A DNA stretch of 64,000 bases from CAWCKS01 sp963763485 (GCA_963763485.1 CAVXOW010000005.1:558001-622000), one strand, 5' to 3'; shown: positions 30,293 to 39,295, counted from the first letter of the stretch. Notes: generated from the sequence alone by a model not told the origin. Translations and numbers: made by a program.

Positions 30293-30571
30293 TCATCGCG
30301 GCTCCCTCGCGCCGCCATTCACAGGCGGTTCCTTCAGTCGTACGCCACGTCCGCCGCCGGAACTCGTCGTGTTGTCACCGATCAGCTCGATGCCGGCGGT
30401 ATCGAGCGCGTGCACGAGTTTCATCAGCGAGTTGACGTTGCCGCGGATCACACCATCGGATGCTTCCATGCGCTGGATGGTGGGCAGCGACAGGCTGCAG
30501 CGCTGCGCCAGTTCGCGCTGGTCCAGTCCGAGCAACGCACGCGCGGCCCGCAGCTGAGCGGAGGTGATCAT
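30293..30571 (-). CDS. XRE-family helix-turn-helix regulator upstream of the Hyf-like operon
   Basis: This 92-residue protein is mainly one HTH_3 domain. RAARALLGLDQRELAQRCSL is helix 1-2, and LPTIQRMEASDG is the recognition helix, at residues about 5-40. The glycine/proline-rich tail looks disordered. The start at 30571 (MITSAQ) gives the standard N terminus. It ends 37 nt before the hyfB start on the same strand. It is therefore a good candidate to control that operon and probably itself, though this is inferred from position. Confidence 0.8.
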   Translation of the reverse strand: MITSAQLRAARALLGLDQRELAQRCSLSLPTIQRMEASDGVIRGNVNSLMKLVHALDTAGIELIGDNTTSSGGGRGVRLKEPPVNGGAREPR

Positions 30572-30596
30572 GGCCTCGATTTCAAGCCTCAAACGC

Positions 30597-30634
30597 TATA
30601 TAGCAACTATTATGTATCTATAATGATGTGTCAA
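30597..30634 (-). promoter_or_regulatory. AT-rich promoter/operator of the XRE regulator and probably the Hyf-like operon
   Basis: In a GC-rich region this 38-nt stretch is strikingly AT-rich. On the minus strand it begins with a perfect TTGACA (-35, plus-strand TGTCAA at 30629-30634). An inverted TATAG...CTATA pair over the -10 area follows. The dyad over a promoter suggests autoregulation by the XRE protein. The -10 hexamer itself is poorly defined. Confidence 0.45.
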
Positions 30635-30716
30635 GCATCAGATAGAACATCAAAAGCATCAATTTGGAACGCGCCCTGACGGGTGCTCCGCGTCAGATCA
30701 GCCAAATTCCTGTTGT

Positions 30717-31904
30717 TTATTCGGCCGGTTGCGGCGTCAGCGCGGGCCGGCTCCTTGCGGCCGGGAACAGCAGCGCCGCGACAATGATGCCGACGCAGAG
30801 CGCGCTGAACGTCTTCAGCGTCAGCTCAAATCCGCCTTGCGCGTGCAGCCACGCGATCAGGCCGACAGCCACTCCCGCCGCGGTGAAGCCGATGAAATAG
30901 CGCACCGCATAGGCCCGTGCCCGCCATTCGTCGGCGGTGTATTTGCCGACCATCGCGTCGTTGACGGTGACGAGGCCGAACATGCCCATGACGAGGCCGG
31001 CCGACGCGACCAGCAGCGGCACGTTCGACAGCACGGCGGCGGCATAGAGCAGCGGCGCTGGCAGCAACGCCAGTGCAACGAAGATCCGTTTCAGCGGGTA
31101 GCGATCGAGCAGCTTGCCGACGTTGAACTGGGTCAGCGCACCGAACACGTAGACACAGGCGGTGATCAGCCCAAGCAGCGATGGGCTGGTGGTGAGGTCG
31201 GACAGGCGCTCGGCGAACAGCTTTGGCAGCGCCACCGTGACCGCGTTGAACGTGGTCGAGGACGCCAGCACTGCGATCAGCAGCGCGACGAACACGCGCC
31301 ACATGTCGGTCTTTTCGACGCGCGCGGTCGCAAGCTGCGTGGCATGGCCTTTGCGCACCTCGTGGACGACGTTGCGCATGAAGATGAAGCCGATCGCGAT
31401 CGTGACCACGCCGGGCAGGATGAACGCGAAGCGCCAGCCGAGATATTGGGCGGTGACGCCGGTGATCAGCGCCGACAATGCGACGCCGAGATTGCCCCAG
31501 ACGCCGTTGATGCCGACCTCGCGGCCGATCTGTTCGGCGTACGACACCAGCATCGCCGTGCCGACCGGATGATAGATCGAGGCGAAGGCGCCGACCGCGA
31601 ACAGCGCGATGCCAAGCTGGAGCGGCGTCTGCACCAGTCCTACGCCGATCAGGCTTGCACCGATGCCGAGGAAATAGATTGCCATCATATGGCGGCGGCT
31701 CCAGCGGTCGCCAAGCCAGCCGGTCAATAGCGAGCCGGCGCCGAACGCGACGAAGCCCGGCGTCGCATAGGGCAGGAGCTCGGAGTACCCGATGCCGAAC
31801 GCCGGTCCCATCAGGATCACGGCCGCGGCAAATACCAGCATCGCATAGTGGTCGATGAAGTGGGCGGCGTTGACAAAGACGATCACGGTCTGCGGGCGGT
31901 TCAT
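30717..31904 (-). CDS. MFS transporter
   Basis: This 395-residue, 12-helix major facilitator has the loop 2-3 motif GWLGDRWSRRHMM near residue 60 and a repeat motif in the second half (VGKLLDRYPLKR). It is likely an exporter of a small molecule, but no substrate is readable. The start at ATG 31904 (MNRPQTVIVF) leaves a 58-nt gap to the divergent AraC-type regulator gene, the classical arrangement of a regulated efflux pump. Confidence 0.88.
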   Translation of the reverse strand: MNRPQTVIVFVNAAHFIDHYAMLVFAAAVILMGPAFGIGYSELLPYATPGFVAFGAGSLLTGWLGDRWSRRHMMAIYFLGIGASLIGVGLVQTPLQLGIALFAVGAFASIYHPVGTAMLVSYAEQIGREVGINGVWGNLGVALSALITGVTAQYLGWRFAFILPGVVTIAIGFIFMRNVVHEVRKGHATQLATARVEKTDMWRVFVALLIAVLASSTTFNAVTVALPKLFAERLSDLTTSPSLLGLITACVYVFGALTQFNVGKLLDRYPLKRIFVALALLPAPLLYAAAVLSNVPLLVASAGLVMGMFGLVTVNDAMVGKYTADEWRARAYAVRYFIGFTAAGVAVGLIAWLHAQGGFELTLKTFSALCVGIIVAALLFPAARSRPALTPQPAE

Positions 31905-31962
31905 GTGACGGCTCTTTCGGCAGGGGCTTGCATGATTTATAGGCTGGCGTGTCATCGAAGTC

Positions 31963-32829
31963 ATGCCAATGAACATCGCCAAAGCGCCACAGCCGGTTTC
32001 CTTTGGAGTCCGTCCCGGCGGCCGCAGCGTCCGGATCCTCGCGAGCCACTACCGGCGAGGCACCCGGCTTGACCTGCACGCCCATCGCGAGGCGCAGCTG
32101 GTGTTCGCCGCCGAGGGCTTGATGCAGGTGGAGACGCCGAAGGGACGCTGGCTGGTCCCGCCGGACCGTGCAGTGTGGGTGCCGGCGCGGCTTGCGCATG
32201 CGATCGACGTCCTCGCCGACGTCGAGATGCGCAGTATCTATTTCGAGCCGCGCTGGCTCGCATCCCGCGCGCCAAGCCGGCAATTGAAGAGCGAGTTCGT
32301 CGTTCGCGTCGGGCCGCTGTTGCGCGAACTGGTGCTGGCGCTGTTTGACGCATGTCCCGGAAAAGTGGAGGCCGGCTTTCCGGCCAGGACACGCGCAAAC
32401 TCAGACCAACGCAGCGATAGCAAGCGCGTCATGTTGCTGGCTGAGGTGGTTGTCGGGGAACTCGCCCGCGCCGGTGACGCGACGACGTTCATGCCGATGC
32501 CTTCGGATCCGAAAGCGAGGGAGGTCGCCGAACTGTTGCTGGACAATCCGGCTGACGATCGTGACCTCGATGCGCTGGGCCGCGCGGTCGGCGTGTCGGG
32601 CCGCACCTTGAGCCGGCTGTTTCCGCAGGAGACGCACTTGACCTTCAAGGTCTGGCGGCAGCGCGCACGCATCATTGCGGCAATCGAGATGCTGGGACAG
32701 CCCAGGCAATCGATCAAGCGGGTGGCGACGAGGCTCGGCTTCTCCTCGACCGCGGCGTTCAGCTTTGCATTCCGCCGGGTGACCGGTCAGACGCCGACCG
32801 CGTTCCTGTCGCGTCGCGCGATCCGCTAA
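31963..32829 (+). CDS. AraC-family regulator carrying an in-frame repeat-derived insert
   Basis: This 288-residue protein has an N-terminal cupin sensor (YRRGTRLDLHAHREAQLVFAAEG...PPDRAVWVPARLAHAI) and a C-terminal AraC DNA-binding domain. The latter shows LDALGRAVGVSGRTLSRLF and IKRVATRLGFSSTAAFSFAFRR, ending TGQTPTAFL. Between them, residues about 130-150 (CPGKVEAGFPARTRANSDQR) are encoded by a copy of the palindromic element also found at 4494. The frame is kept. Without it the protein would be about 260 residues, the normal size. It probably controls the divergent MFS gene. Confidence 0.88.
   Translation: MPMNIAKAPQPVSFGVRPGGRSVRILASHYRRGTRLDLHAHREAQLVFAAEGLMQVETPKGRWLVPPDRAVWVPARLAHAIDVLADVEMRSIYFEPRWLASRAPSRQLKSEFVVRVGPLLRELVLALFDACPGKVEAGFPARTRANSDQRSDSKRVMLLAEVVVGELARAGDATTFMPMPSDPKAREVAELLLDNPADDRDLDALGRAVGVSGRTLSRLFPQETHLTFKVWRQRARIIAAIEMLGQPRQSIKRVATRLGFSSTAAFSFAFRRVTGQTPTAFLSRRAIR
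32350..32404. repeat. palindromic repeat inside a coding sequence
   Basis: The stretch GCATGTCCCGGAAAAGTGG, a GCCGGCTTTCCGG core and ACGCGCAAACTCAGACCAACG match the element at 4494-4560 base by base over most of its length. The match includes the CGGAAAAGTGG core and the CAAA-TCAGA tail. It sits in the linker of the AraC-type gene and reads as an in-frame peptide of about 18-25 residues. Confidence 0.75.
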
Positions 32830-33100
32830 CTTGCGCCGGCTCACCGCCGGGACCGATCTTCTCGGCAAGCTCGGTGCGGCCGACCGCCTTCATCGTCGCC
32901 ATCGCCCAGGCGCGCAAGCGGCTCTCGGCAATGCCCGCCTCCTCAATCGTCTGTGCGTCGCGCATGAAGCGGACCAACTTGCGCGCTGCGCCGTCATCAG
33001 TCTCGATGGCGTATCTGCGGACAACGTAGGCGGCGTCTTCCAGTGTCTCCATCTGCCAGCCAAACGCCTCGACCGGCGGCTTCAGTTGATAACCAATCAT
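32759..33100 (-). CDS. hypothetical protein, 113 residues
   Basis: The frame begins MIGYQLKPPVEAFGWQMET. ATG 33100 is preferred because GAGGAG lies 9 nt upstream; ATG 33109 abuts it directly. The first 100 residues look protein-like, helical and charged (DDGAARKLVRFMRDAQTI). The C-terminal end overlaps the convergent AraC gene by 71 nt and reads as low-complexity Ser/Arg/Gly. The gene may really end earlier if a frameshift is present. Function unknown. Confidence 0.55.
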   Translation of the reverse strand: MIGYQLKPPVEAFGWQMETLEDAAYVVRRYAIETDDGAARKLVRFMRDAQTIEEAGIAESRLRAWAMATMKAVGRTELAEKIGPGGEPAQVSGSRDATGTRSASDRSPGGMQS

Positions 33101-33941
33101 GGCGCTCATCTCCTCGAGTTCGCCAGGCGCATCCCATCAAGATCGCAACAGGCGACAACGTTCCCTGTCTCAATTCGGCACGGTTAACGAACCTTCGCCG
33201 CAATGATTCGAATGCATTCAGGTTTGGCGTTTGCCTGCGATTGTGGTCAGCCGATCGACCGTGCGGGTTCAGCTTCGGCGACGGTCGATGCCATCGGCGG
33301 CGGAGCGCTGCAGGTCTTTGCAGGCCGGCCATCACGCGCGGCGGATCGTTGTAACCAGACTGTCGAACACGTCGGCGTCATCGATGTGTCGCGTGATGCG
33401 CGTGTGACCTGTCGCGCAATGCCGTACGATTTGCTTCGCGCAGTGCGTGCGTGCCGCAACTGCTGGTGTTTGTTGGCGTGGCGGTAATTGAGATACCGCG
33501 TCGCGCACGATTGCATATTTCGTTATCAGCGCTGGTGAAATGCATCTTTCTCCTGCCTCTCGTCGGCGCAATCGATATCGATTAATTGCAGAATGTTGGT
33601 GTTGATTGGCCAGCCCCGGTTGTAAGCGCGCCGCGTTTTGGTAGAACTACTTCCAGTTGGAGAATTGCATGTGTTCCATTTTTGAGAGGGGTGTTCCGCT
33701 GAGCGAACACGTCGGATCGCATGCAGTTCGCGCGGGCCGCGTGCATCGAAAAATGCGTGCGCGTCTTGTGTCGGCTCAACGCGGCGACTCGCGCAACATC
33801 GTGTTGCGAGTGTGCGTCGTCGAGACGTCGCGTGAGGAGTTCGTCCACTGCAAGCAGATGCTCGCGCATTCGCCGAGCATCACAACTGGTCCACCTGTAT
33901 GAAGGTTGTGAGCCTTCATTCGCAAATCACGGATTCACTAG
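33101..33941. other. 840-nt intergenic region without a supported gene
   Basis: No open frame with protein-like composition was found on either strand. Base composition falls to a lower GC content than the neighbours from about 33480 on. The last part is presumably the promoter of the downstream XRE-type gene. No repeat of the dispersed families was seen. Confidence 0.5.
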
Positions 33942-34328
33942 ATGCGGCGTGAATTGATGAAGAAAGATACATTCGATCAGGAGTTGGGACGGCGAATCCG
34001 GGCGCACCGCTTGCGGCTCGGCTATTCGCAGGAAAAGCTCGGCGCGATGCTCGGTCTGACATTTCAGCAGGTGCAGAAGTACGAGAAGGGCACCAACCGC
34101 GTCAGCTCCGGCCGCTTGATTGATATCGCCAAGCTGCTCGATGTTCATCCAATGGAATTGTTGACCGAGGACCGTCACTCCGGCAATGGCTCCACCGCGT
34201 CGCCATTCGAGTTCATCCAGAACTCGCGCGCATTGAAGCTGTTGAAGGCGTTCTCGCAGATCAAGGATCGTGAGCTGCAGAACACGGTGGTCGATCTCTG
34301 CGAGCAGATCATCCGTCAGAAGCGTTGA
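33942..34328 (+). CDS. XRE-family helix-turn-helix transcriptional regulator
   Basis: This 123-128 residue protein (ATG 33942, or ATG 33957 at MKKDTF) has an N-terminal HTH_3 domain (LGRRIRAHRLRLGYSQEKLGAML, then LTFQQVQKYEKG as recognition helix). A C-terminal helical tail (LKLLKAFSQIKDRELQNTVVDLCEQII) probably dimerises. This arrangement is common among rhizobial and Caulobacter regulators. It stands alone after a long AT-richer region, so it may regulate itself or remote genes. Confidence 0.9.
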   Translation: MRRELMKKDTFDQELGRRIRAHRLRLGYSQEKLGAMLGLTFQQVQKYEKGTNRVSSGRLIDIAKLLDVHPMELLTEDRHSGNGSTASPFEFIQNSRALKLLKAFSQIKDRELQNTVVDLCEQIIRQKR

Positions 34329-34372
34329 GTCGCCGTGTCGGCGCCGGCCGGTGGTGGTGCTGGTCGCGGCTC

Positions 34373-34894
34373 TTAGCGCAGGCTGGAGCGCGACCACGTT
34401 TCCGATCCACACAGGCTCCCGACGCAGCCCTGTACTTCGAGTTTGTCGGCGTCCTGCTGGGTCACTGTGCTGGCGTAGGTCTTGCCGTCATCGGCGTTGT
34501 AGATTCGTCCGGACCATTTGTTCGGCCCGGTAGCACGCATGCCGATGAACAGCGACAGCCCGACAATCGGGCGGCGGCGCAATGCCGGGTTCTCGTTCTT
34601 GTCGTCGACCTGCGGTTTGCCGGTCGCGCTGTCGATCGGATCGCGCAGCCACACCACGGTGCCGCACAGGCCGCCGCCGCAGCGGTTGACACGGACCTTG
34701 GCATCGCCCGCCTGGGTCAGCCAGATCCCGCCAACATCTTTCCCGCCCGCGCCATGCGCGGCAGGACCGGCGAAAACCGCCACCGCGAATGCGGCGGCCA
34801 CCGCCAATGACAGCCCGATCGACCTCAAGAAACGCCCCCGGAAGGTTGTGCAGATTCCGGAGCGGTTACTAATCGGGCAAGGCTGTCGTGACAA
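34373..34894 (-). CDS. DUF2147 domain-containing secreted protein
   Basis: The predicted protein is 173 residues. A long N-terminal segment with a hydrophobic core (IGLSLAVAAAFAVAVFAGPAA) is a signal peptide; the first 25 codons may be untranslated, with a start nearer the core. The mature part has the DUF2147 signature GIWLTQAGDAKVRVNRCGG followed by LCGTVVWL, with cysteine pairs. It ends with VQGCVGSLCGSETWSR. This is a periplasmic beta-barrel-like domain of unknown role. Confidence 0.85.
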   Translation of the reverse strand: MSRQPCPISNRSGICTTFRGRFLRSIGLSLAVAAAFAVAVFAGPAAHGAGGKDVGGIWLTQAGDAKVRVNRCGGGLCGTVVWLRDPIDSATGKPQVDDKNENPALRRRPIVGLSLFIGMRATGPNKWSGRIYNADDGKTYASTVTQQDADKLEVQGCVGSLCGSETWSRSSLR

Positions 34895-34969
34895 CCCGCA
34901 AAAAAGCGCGATTGAGCTGCCCCGGGTGTCCTTACGGCGTTACTTCGCGCCCCTCATCCGCCGGATGCG

Positions 34970-35779
34970 TCAGGCCGCGTCGGCCCGCGGCGTTTCGCTG
35001 AGGAAAATGGTCGGCACGTTGCAGGTGCGGGACCGCACCGTGAGTACCTGGCTTCCGGGGCGGCGGCCCTTCTTGGCGTCCGACGTTTGCACGCCCGAGC
35101 CCTGCAGTCGCCGCTGTGCGGCGGCCGCGTCGTCGACCCGCCAGGCCAGGCCTGAGAATTGGTCGGGCTCGTCGGAAACGCCCTTCGCCAGCGAATGGCC
35201 GATCTCGACCCGCACGCCGCCACAGAGGAAGAACAATAGCCGCGATCCCCAATCTGCATTGGTGCGATCGAGTGCGAAGTCGAGGCCCATGCGGCCACCA
35301 TAGAGCGCAATCGACCGCTCGGGGTTCGGGCTGCGCACGACGAGATGGTCGATGGCGGTGACCGCATGCGCGGCCGGCGCCGGTAAGACAGTGTCGGCGC
35401 GCGTGGTCGCGATCAGGGCAATTCCGACGCCATGCGTTGTCGCACTGGAGATCGGCGTCACCGTGCGTTCAATCACCGCGCCGCCGCCGGCGCGCCAGTG
35501 CTCGCCGAGCGGCGCCTCGCAACCAAGCCCGCGCCGGCTGAACTTCCGCACCGTTGTCGCCATGTCGTCGACCTCGAAGCCGACACGGTGCAGTCCGGCC
35601 GCGCCGGCTGCGGCGGGCGTGATCTCGAAGGCGATGTTGTCGAGCTGGAAGCGATGCAGCGTTCGGCCGTCGTCGCCGCTGTAAGCTTGCGGCTTTCGCC
35701 CGAACACCAGCTCGTAGTCGGCGGCAGCGCGTTCGGGATCGTCGGCGGCGAGGGCGACGTGATTGACGGCAGTGATCAT
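34970..35779 (-). CDS. VOC-family protein with two glyoxalase-like modules
   Basis: This 269-residue protein has two tandem VOC folds: ITAVNHVALAADDPERAAADYE at the N terminus and VTAIDHLVVRSPNPERSIALYG near residue 150. The C terminus has a QVLTVRSR strand. Such double modules occur in ring-cleavage dioxygenases and in catabolic isomerase or hydratase enzymes. The metal ligands are not unambiguous, so function stays open. Start 35779 (MITAVNHV) is preferred. It lies downstream of a TetR gene on the same strand and may be controlled by it. Confidence 0.88.
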   Translation of the reverse strand: MITAVNHVALAADDPERAAADYELVFGRKPQAYSGDDGRTLHRFQLDNIAFEITPAAAGAAGLHRVGFEVDDMATTVRKFSRRGLGCEAPLGEHWRAGGGAVIERTVTPISSATTHGVGIALIATTRADTVLPAPAAHAVTAIDHLVVRSPNPERSIALYGGRMGLDFALDRTNADWGSRLLFFLCGGVRVEIGHSLAKGVSDEPDQFSGLAWRVDDAAAAQRRLQGSGVQTSDAKKGRRPGSQVLTVRSRTCNVPTIFLSETPRADAA

Positions 35780-35816
35780 GCGCCGCTCTTTCTTGTTGGA
35801 GATGCCGGGTTGCGTC

Positions 35817-36432
35817 TTAATGGCCGCTGCGGCCGAGATTGCTCGCGCCAATTGCGAGCGCCGCCCTCACACCGGCGTCCAGCGCCTGCTGCGACAACTC
35901 GGAATCGGCAAGCGCACGTGACAATTGCAGGGCGCCGATCAGCGTCGAGAACACGGCAATGGCCCGGTCCTTGGCGTCGGCGCGATCGGGCCGAGGGGAG
36001 CGCACTTGCGATCAGGCCGAGTGTCTTCTCGAGGCCTTCGGTGAAGGCCTCGCGCGTCTTGCGCGGATGACGCGCGATCTCCGCGCCGAGCGCGGCGATG
36101 CTGCAGCCGCGGTCCGGCCGGTCACGATGCAGCGCCGTCAGGTACTGGCGAACAATTGTCTCGAGCGGTTCGCGCCCCTCGGCGCGTGCCTGTTCGATCT
36201 GGTGCTGGAAATGCCGCCGGCCCTGAGCGGAGGCCGACTGCACGGCCTCGCGCACCAGCGTTTCCTTGGACGGGAAGTGCGCATAAAAGCCGCCATGGGT
36301 CAGGCCCGCGTCGGCCATCAGGTCGACCACGCCGGTCGCCTCGATGCCGTTCCTGCGAAAACGGCGGGCCGCTGCCTCGACCACGCGCCGGTGCGTCTCC
36401 GCCTTGTGTTCCTTGCCGTAGCGCATCGCCAA
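35817..36432 (-). CDS. TetR-family regulator, frameshift in the C-terminal domain
   Basis: The N-terminal helix-turn-helix is intact (RRVVEAAARRFRRNGIEATGV, LTHGGFYAHFPSKETLVREAV). The ligand-binding half is normal to about residue 145 (ALGAEIARHPRKTREAF). Then the frame reads arginine-rich nonsense. Removing one C from the CCCC run near 35994 restores RADAKDRAIAVFSTLIGALQ and LSQQALDAGVRAAL, with a stop at 35817. The gene length of 3n+1 supports one inserted base. In the shifted frame the reading continues to 35776 and overlaps the next start, by chance. The likely target is the VOC gene 37 nt downstream. Confidence 0.82.
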
Positions 36433-36556
36433 AGCCTGCTCCGGGTAAAATCACGTTGAAATTATTACCATAATATCAATTGCGCAAGCCGAGACGGGCT
36501 CTCATCGGGTCCGTCAGGGAAGTTTCTCGCTCCACTCGCCGTGCTGAAAACCGCGC

Positions 36557-37990
36557 TCAGGCCGCAGCCGGTATCGCCGTCCGCTCGCTGCCCCATGAGG
36601 TTGCCCACACCGTGAGCGCGGTGAACAGCCCGAACACCACCATGGCGCTGCCGGCCAGCAGGAAGAAGCTCTGGTAGCCGGCACCGCTTGCGGTGAGCCA
36701 GGAGCCTGCGGCGACCACAAATACCAGCCGCGCGGTCTGCGCGACGACCGACCCGAGCACCTTGGCCGCGCCTTGCGAGGAGAAGTAGAGCGAGATGCCG
36801 ACCGCAAGCGCGCCCATCAAGGGACCGGCAATGGCAAGGTATTGCGCGCTTGCGGCGCGAACCTGGGCGTCGCTGGTGAACAGGTCGACCCACAGGTGCG
36901 GGAAGATCGCAATCAACGTGCCGACGACGCCGACGCCAAGTGCGGAGATCAGAGCTCCGCTCCAGGCGATCCGCCGCGCGCGGCGGATGCGGCCGGCGCC
37001 AACCGCCATGCCGACCATCGGTACCGAGGCGACACCGGTCGAGAACGCGATCGAGGTCAGCATGAATTCGAGTCGCGCGCCGATGCCGTAGCCGGCCAGC
37101 ACCTCGGTGCCGAAATGCGCAAGCATCGCGGTGAAGATGCCGACGGTGAGCACCGATTGCACTGGATAGAAGCAGGCGAGCGCGCCGACCTTCAGAATGT
37201 CGGTGAACATTTCGAGTTGATAGCGGAAGTTCGGTATCCGCAACGCGATGCGGCTGCGGCCGGACAGCACGTACCAGCCCATGATCGCGACCGACGACGA
37301 GAAGCCGGTCAACTGACCGATCGCGATGCCGCGGATGCCGAGCTGCGGCATGCCGGCGAGCCCGAGGCTCAACGTGCCGCCGACCACGATCTGGCACAGC
37401 GCTGACGAAAACACGATCGCCGACGGCAAGGTCATGTTGCCGGTGCCGCGCAGGACTGCAACCAGCGTGTTCATCAGCCAGATCAGCGTGACACCGCCGA
37501 ACCACACGCTCGAGAATTTCATCGCTTCCTCGAGCACACGGTCGCGGCCGCCCATTGCGCCGAGCAGGTGATGGCCGAACAGCAACAGCAACAGGCTGAG
37601 CGTCGCGCCGACCGCGACGCCGATGGTCAGCGCGTGCAGCGCCAGCGCCGAGGCGCGTCTGGTGTCGCCGGCGCCGAGTGCGCGCGAGATTGCGGAGGCC
37701 ACGCCGCCGCCCATCGCGCCGCCCGATGTCGTCATCATCAGGATGATGATCGGAAACATCAGCGCCATGGCGGCGAGCGGTGCGGTGCCGAGATAACCGA
37801 CGTAGGAGGTTTCGGCGATGACGACGCAAATGCCGGCGGTCTGTGCGACGATGTTGGGAGCCGCGAGCTTCAACAACGTCGACAGGATCGGCCCTTCGAG
37901 AATCGGATTTTTTGCGGGAAATTTTTTCGTGCGCGCTGCCTCGGACGGCGGGCCGCCAACAGCGATCTCCGCCGCCCCCAGATCAGCCAT
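36557..37990 (-). CDS. MATE-family efflux transporter
   Basis: This 477-residue, 12-helix multidrug and toxic-compound extrusion-type protein starts MADLGAAEIAVGG. Two homologous halves are each led by PILSTLLKLAAPNIVAQTAG-like helices, and GMAVGAGRIRRARRIAWSGAL is the conserved loop after helix 8. It probably exports cationic drugs with Na+ or H+ exchange. The cytosolic N-terminal tail of about 35 residues is longer than usual. Confidence 0.9.
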   Translation of the reverse strand: MADLGAAEIAVGGPPSEAARTKKFPAKNPILEGPILSTLLKLAAPNIVAQTAGICVVIAETSYVGYLGTAPLAAMALMFPIIILMMTTSGGAMGGGVASAISRALGAGDTRRASALALHALTIGVAVGATLSLLLLLFGHHLLGAMGGRDRVLEEAMKFSSVWFGGVTLIWLMNTLVAVLRGTGNMTLPSAIVFSSALCQIVVGGTLSLGLAGMPQLGIRGIAIGQLTGFSSSVAIMGWYVLSGRSRIALRIPNFRYQLEMFTDILKVGALACFYPVQSVLTVGIFTAMLAHFGTEVLAGYGIGARLEFMLTSIAFSTGVASVPMVGMAVGAGRIRRARRIAWSGALISALGVGVVGTLIAIFPHLWVDLFTSDAQVRAASAQYLAIAGPLMGALAVGISLYFSSQGAAKVLGSVVAQTARLVFVVAAGSWLTASGAGYQSFFLLAGSAMVVFGLFTALTVWATSWGSERTAIPAAA

Positions 37991-38093
37991 TTGCTCTCCG
38001 TTGGAAGATATCGCGTCGCGCGGAAGGGCGCGAACCGGATTCGCGGCAAGCCATAGCATCGTTTTCGGCCGCGCCATGCGCGCAGGGCGCATG

Positions 38094-38618
38094 TCACCAA
38101 GGCAATCCGCGCAGGTCGATTTCGCCCGCGCGCGGCGCAAGCTTCAAATCGTAGACAAAAGGCGCTACCGAATTGTGATGAATGCGGCCTTCCGGCTGTT
38201 CGGCGAACACGGTGCCGACGAAGGGCTGCCAGCCAAGCCCGCGGTAGAACGCGATGTTGTGGTCCTCGCAAAACAACAGGCCGAAATCGACGTCGTGGTC
38301 GCGCGTCAGCGCAGCGATCGCAGCTTTCATCGCGGCGCTGGCGAAGCCCAGTCTGCGCCGTGGTTCGGCGGTCGCAACCCCGCCGATCCCGCCGACCCGC
38401 ACGATCCGGCCATCCCAGTTGCAGCGGCGGATGAAGAGCCCGACGTGGCTGACCAGTTCACCACCATGTGTAACCAGGACCCGGAAGTCGGCATGCGCGG
38501 TCGCAAGGCCGCCCCATGGCAATGATGCGACAAGATCGGGCGGCCAGACCGCATTGAGGAGCGGGCCGGCGACTTCCCATGCGGCATCTCCGGGTCTAAT
38601 GTCGATCCGCACGCTCAA
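38094..38618 (-). CDS. GNAT-family N-acetyltransferase
   Basis: This 174-residue enzyme contains one GNAT domain. The acetyl-CoA-binding stretch is VATAEPRRRLGFASAAMKAA near residue 85, and FYRGLGWQPFVG is near residue 130. The overall plan resembles AAC(2')-type acetyltransferases, but substrate specificity cannot be read. It is transcribed opposite to the sodB gene, 80 nt away. Confidence 0.85.
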   Translation of the reverse strand: MSVRIDIRPGDAAWEVAGPLLNAVWPPDLVASLPWGGLATAHADFRVLVTHGGELVSHVGLFIRRCNWDGRIVRVGGIGGVATAEPRRRLGFASAAMKAAIAALTRDHDVDFGLLFCEDHNIAFYRGLGWQPFVGTVFAEQPEGRIHHNSVAPFVYDLKLAPRAGEIDLRGLPW

Positions 38619-38698
38619 ACCCCGCTCGGTTGCGCAACCATTGCTGCGATCTCGCGTTGGTTCCGATGTCCCCTTGAAAGAAAAGCGGAAAATTGCCC

Positions 38699-39295
38699 AT
38701 GACCTTCACGCTCCCCAATCTGCCCTACGCCCATGATGCACTCCAGCCCTACATGTCCAAGGAGACGCTGGAGTATCACCACGACAAGCATCACCAGGCC
38801 TATGTGACCAATGGCAACAACGCGATCAAAGGCACGGAATTCGAGGGCAAGTCGCTGGAAGACATCGTCAAGGCTTCGTTCGGCAAGAACCCTGCCGTCT
38901 TCAACAATGCCGGCCAGCACTACAACCACCTTCACTTCTGGAGCTGGATGAAGCCGAACGGCGGCGGCGAGAAGCTGCCCGGCAAGCTCGACGCCAAGAT
39001 CAAGTCGGACCTCGGCGGCTACGCCAAGTTCAAGGACGATTTCATCGCCGCCGGCGTCGGCCAGTTCGGCTCGGGCTGGTGCTGGCTCGCCGTGAAGGGC
39101 GGCAAGCTCGAGATCATGAAGACCGCGAACGGCGAGAGCCCGCTGGTCCATGGCGGCGTGCCGATCCTCGGCTGCGACGTGTGGGAGCACTCCTACTACA
39201 TCGACTACCGCAATCGCCGGCCGGATTATCTGAAGGCGTTCGTCGAGCACCTGATCAACTGGGAATACGTGGAATCGCTGTTCGCGAAGCTGTGA
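38699..39295 (+). CDS. sodB: superoxide dismutase [Fe/Mn]
   Basis: This 198-residue superoxide dismutase, starting MTFTLPNLPYAHDAL, converts superoxide to oxygen and peroxide. The metal ligands are visible: His in EYHHDKHHQAYV (near 26), His in NNAGQHYNHLHFW (near 74), Asp and His in CDVWEHSYYIDY (near 160-164). The QFGSGWCWL context resembles iron or cambialistic enzymes. ATG 38699 is chosen over an upstream TTG. A terminator follows the stop at once. Confidence 0.95.
   Translation: MTFTLPNLPYAHDALQPYMSKETLEYHHDKHHQAYVTNGNNAIKGTEFEGKSLEDIVKASFGKNPAVFNNAGQHYNHLHFWSWMKPNGGGEKLPGKLDAKIKSDLGGYAKFKDDFIAAGVGQFGSGWCWLAVKGGKLEIMKTANGESPLVHGGVPILGCDVWEHSYYIDYRNRRPDYLKAFVEHLINWEYVESLFAKL

Noticed and set aside
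35776..35819. ATGA overlap of the TetR frame with the VOC gene as evidence for coupling
   Set aside because: The overlap exists only in the shifted frame. Correcting the C run gives a typical TetR C terminus and a stop at 35817.
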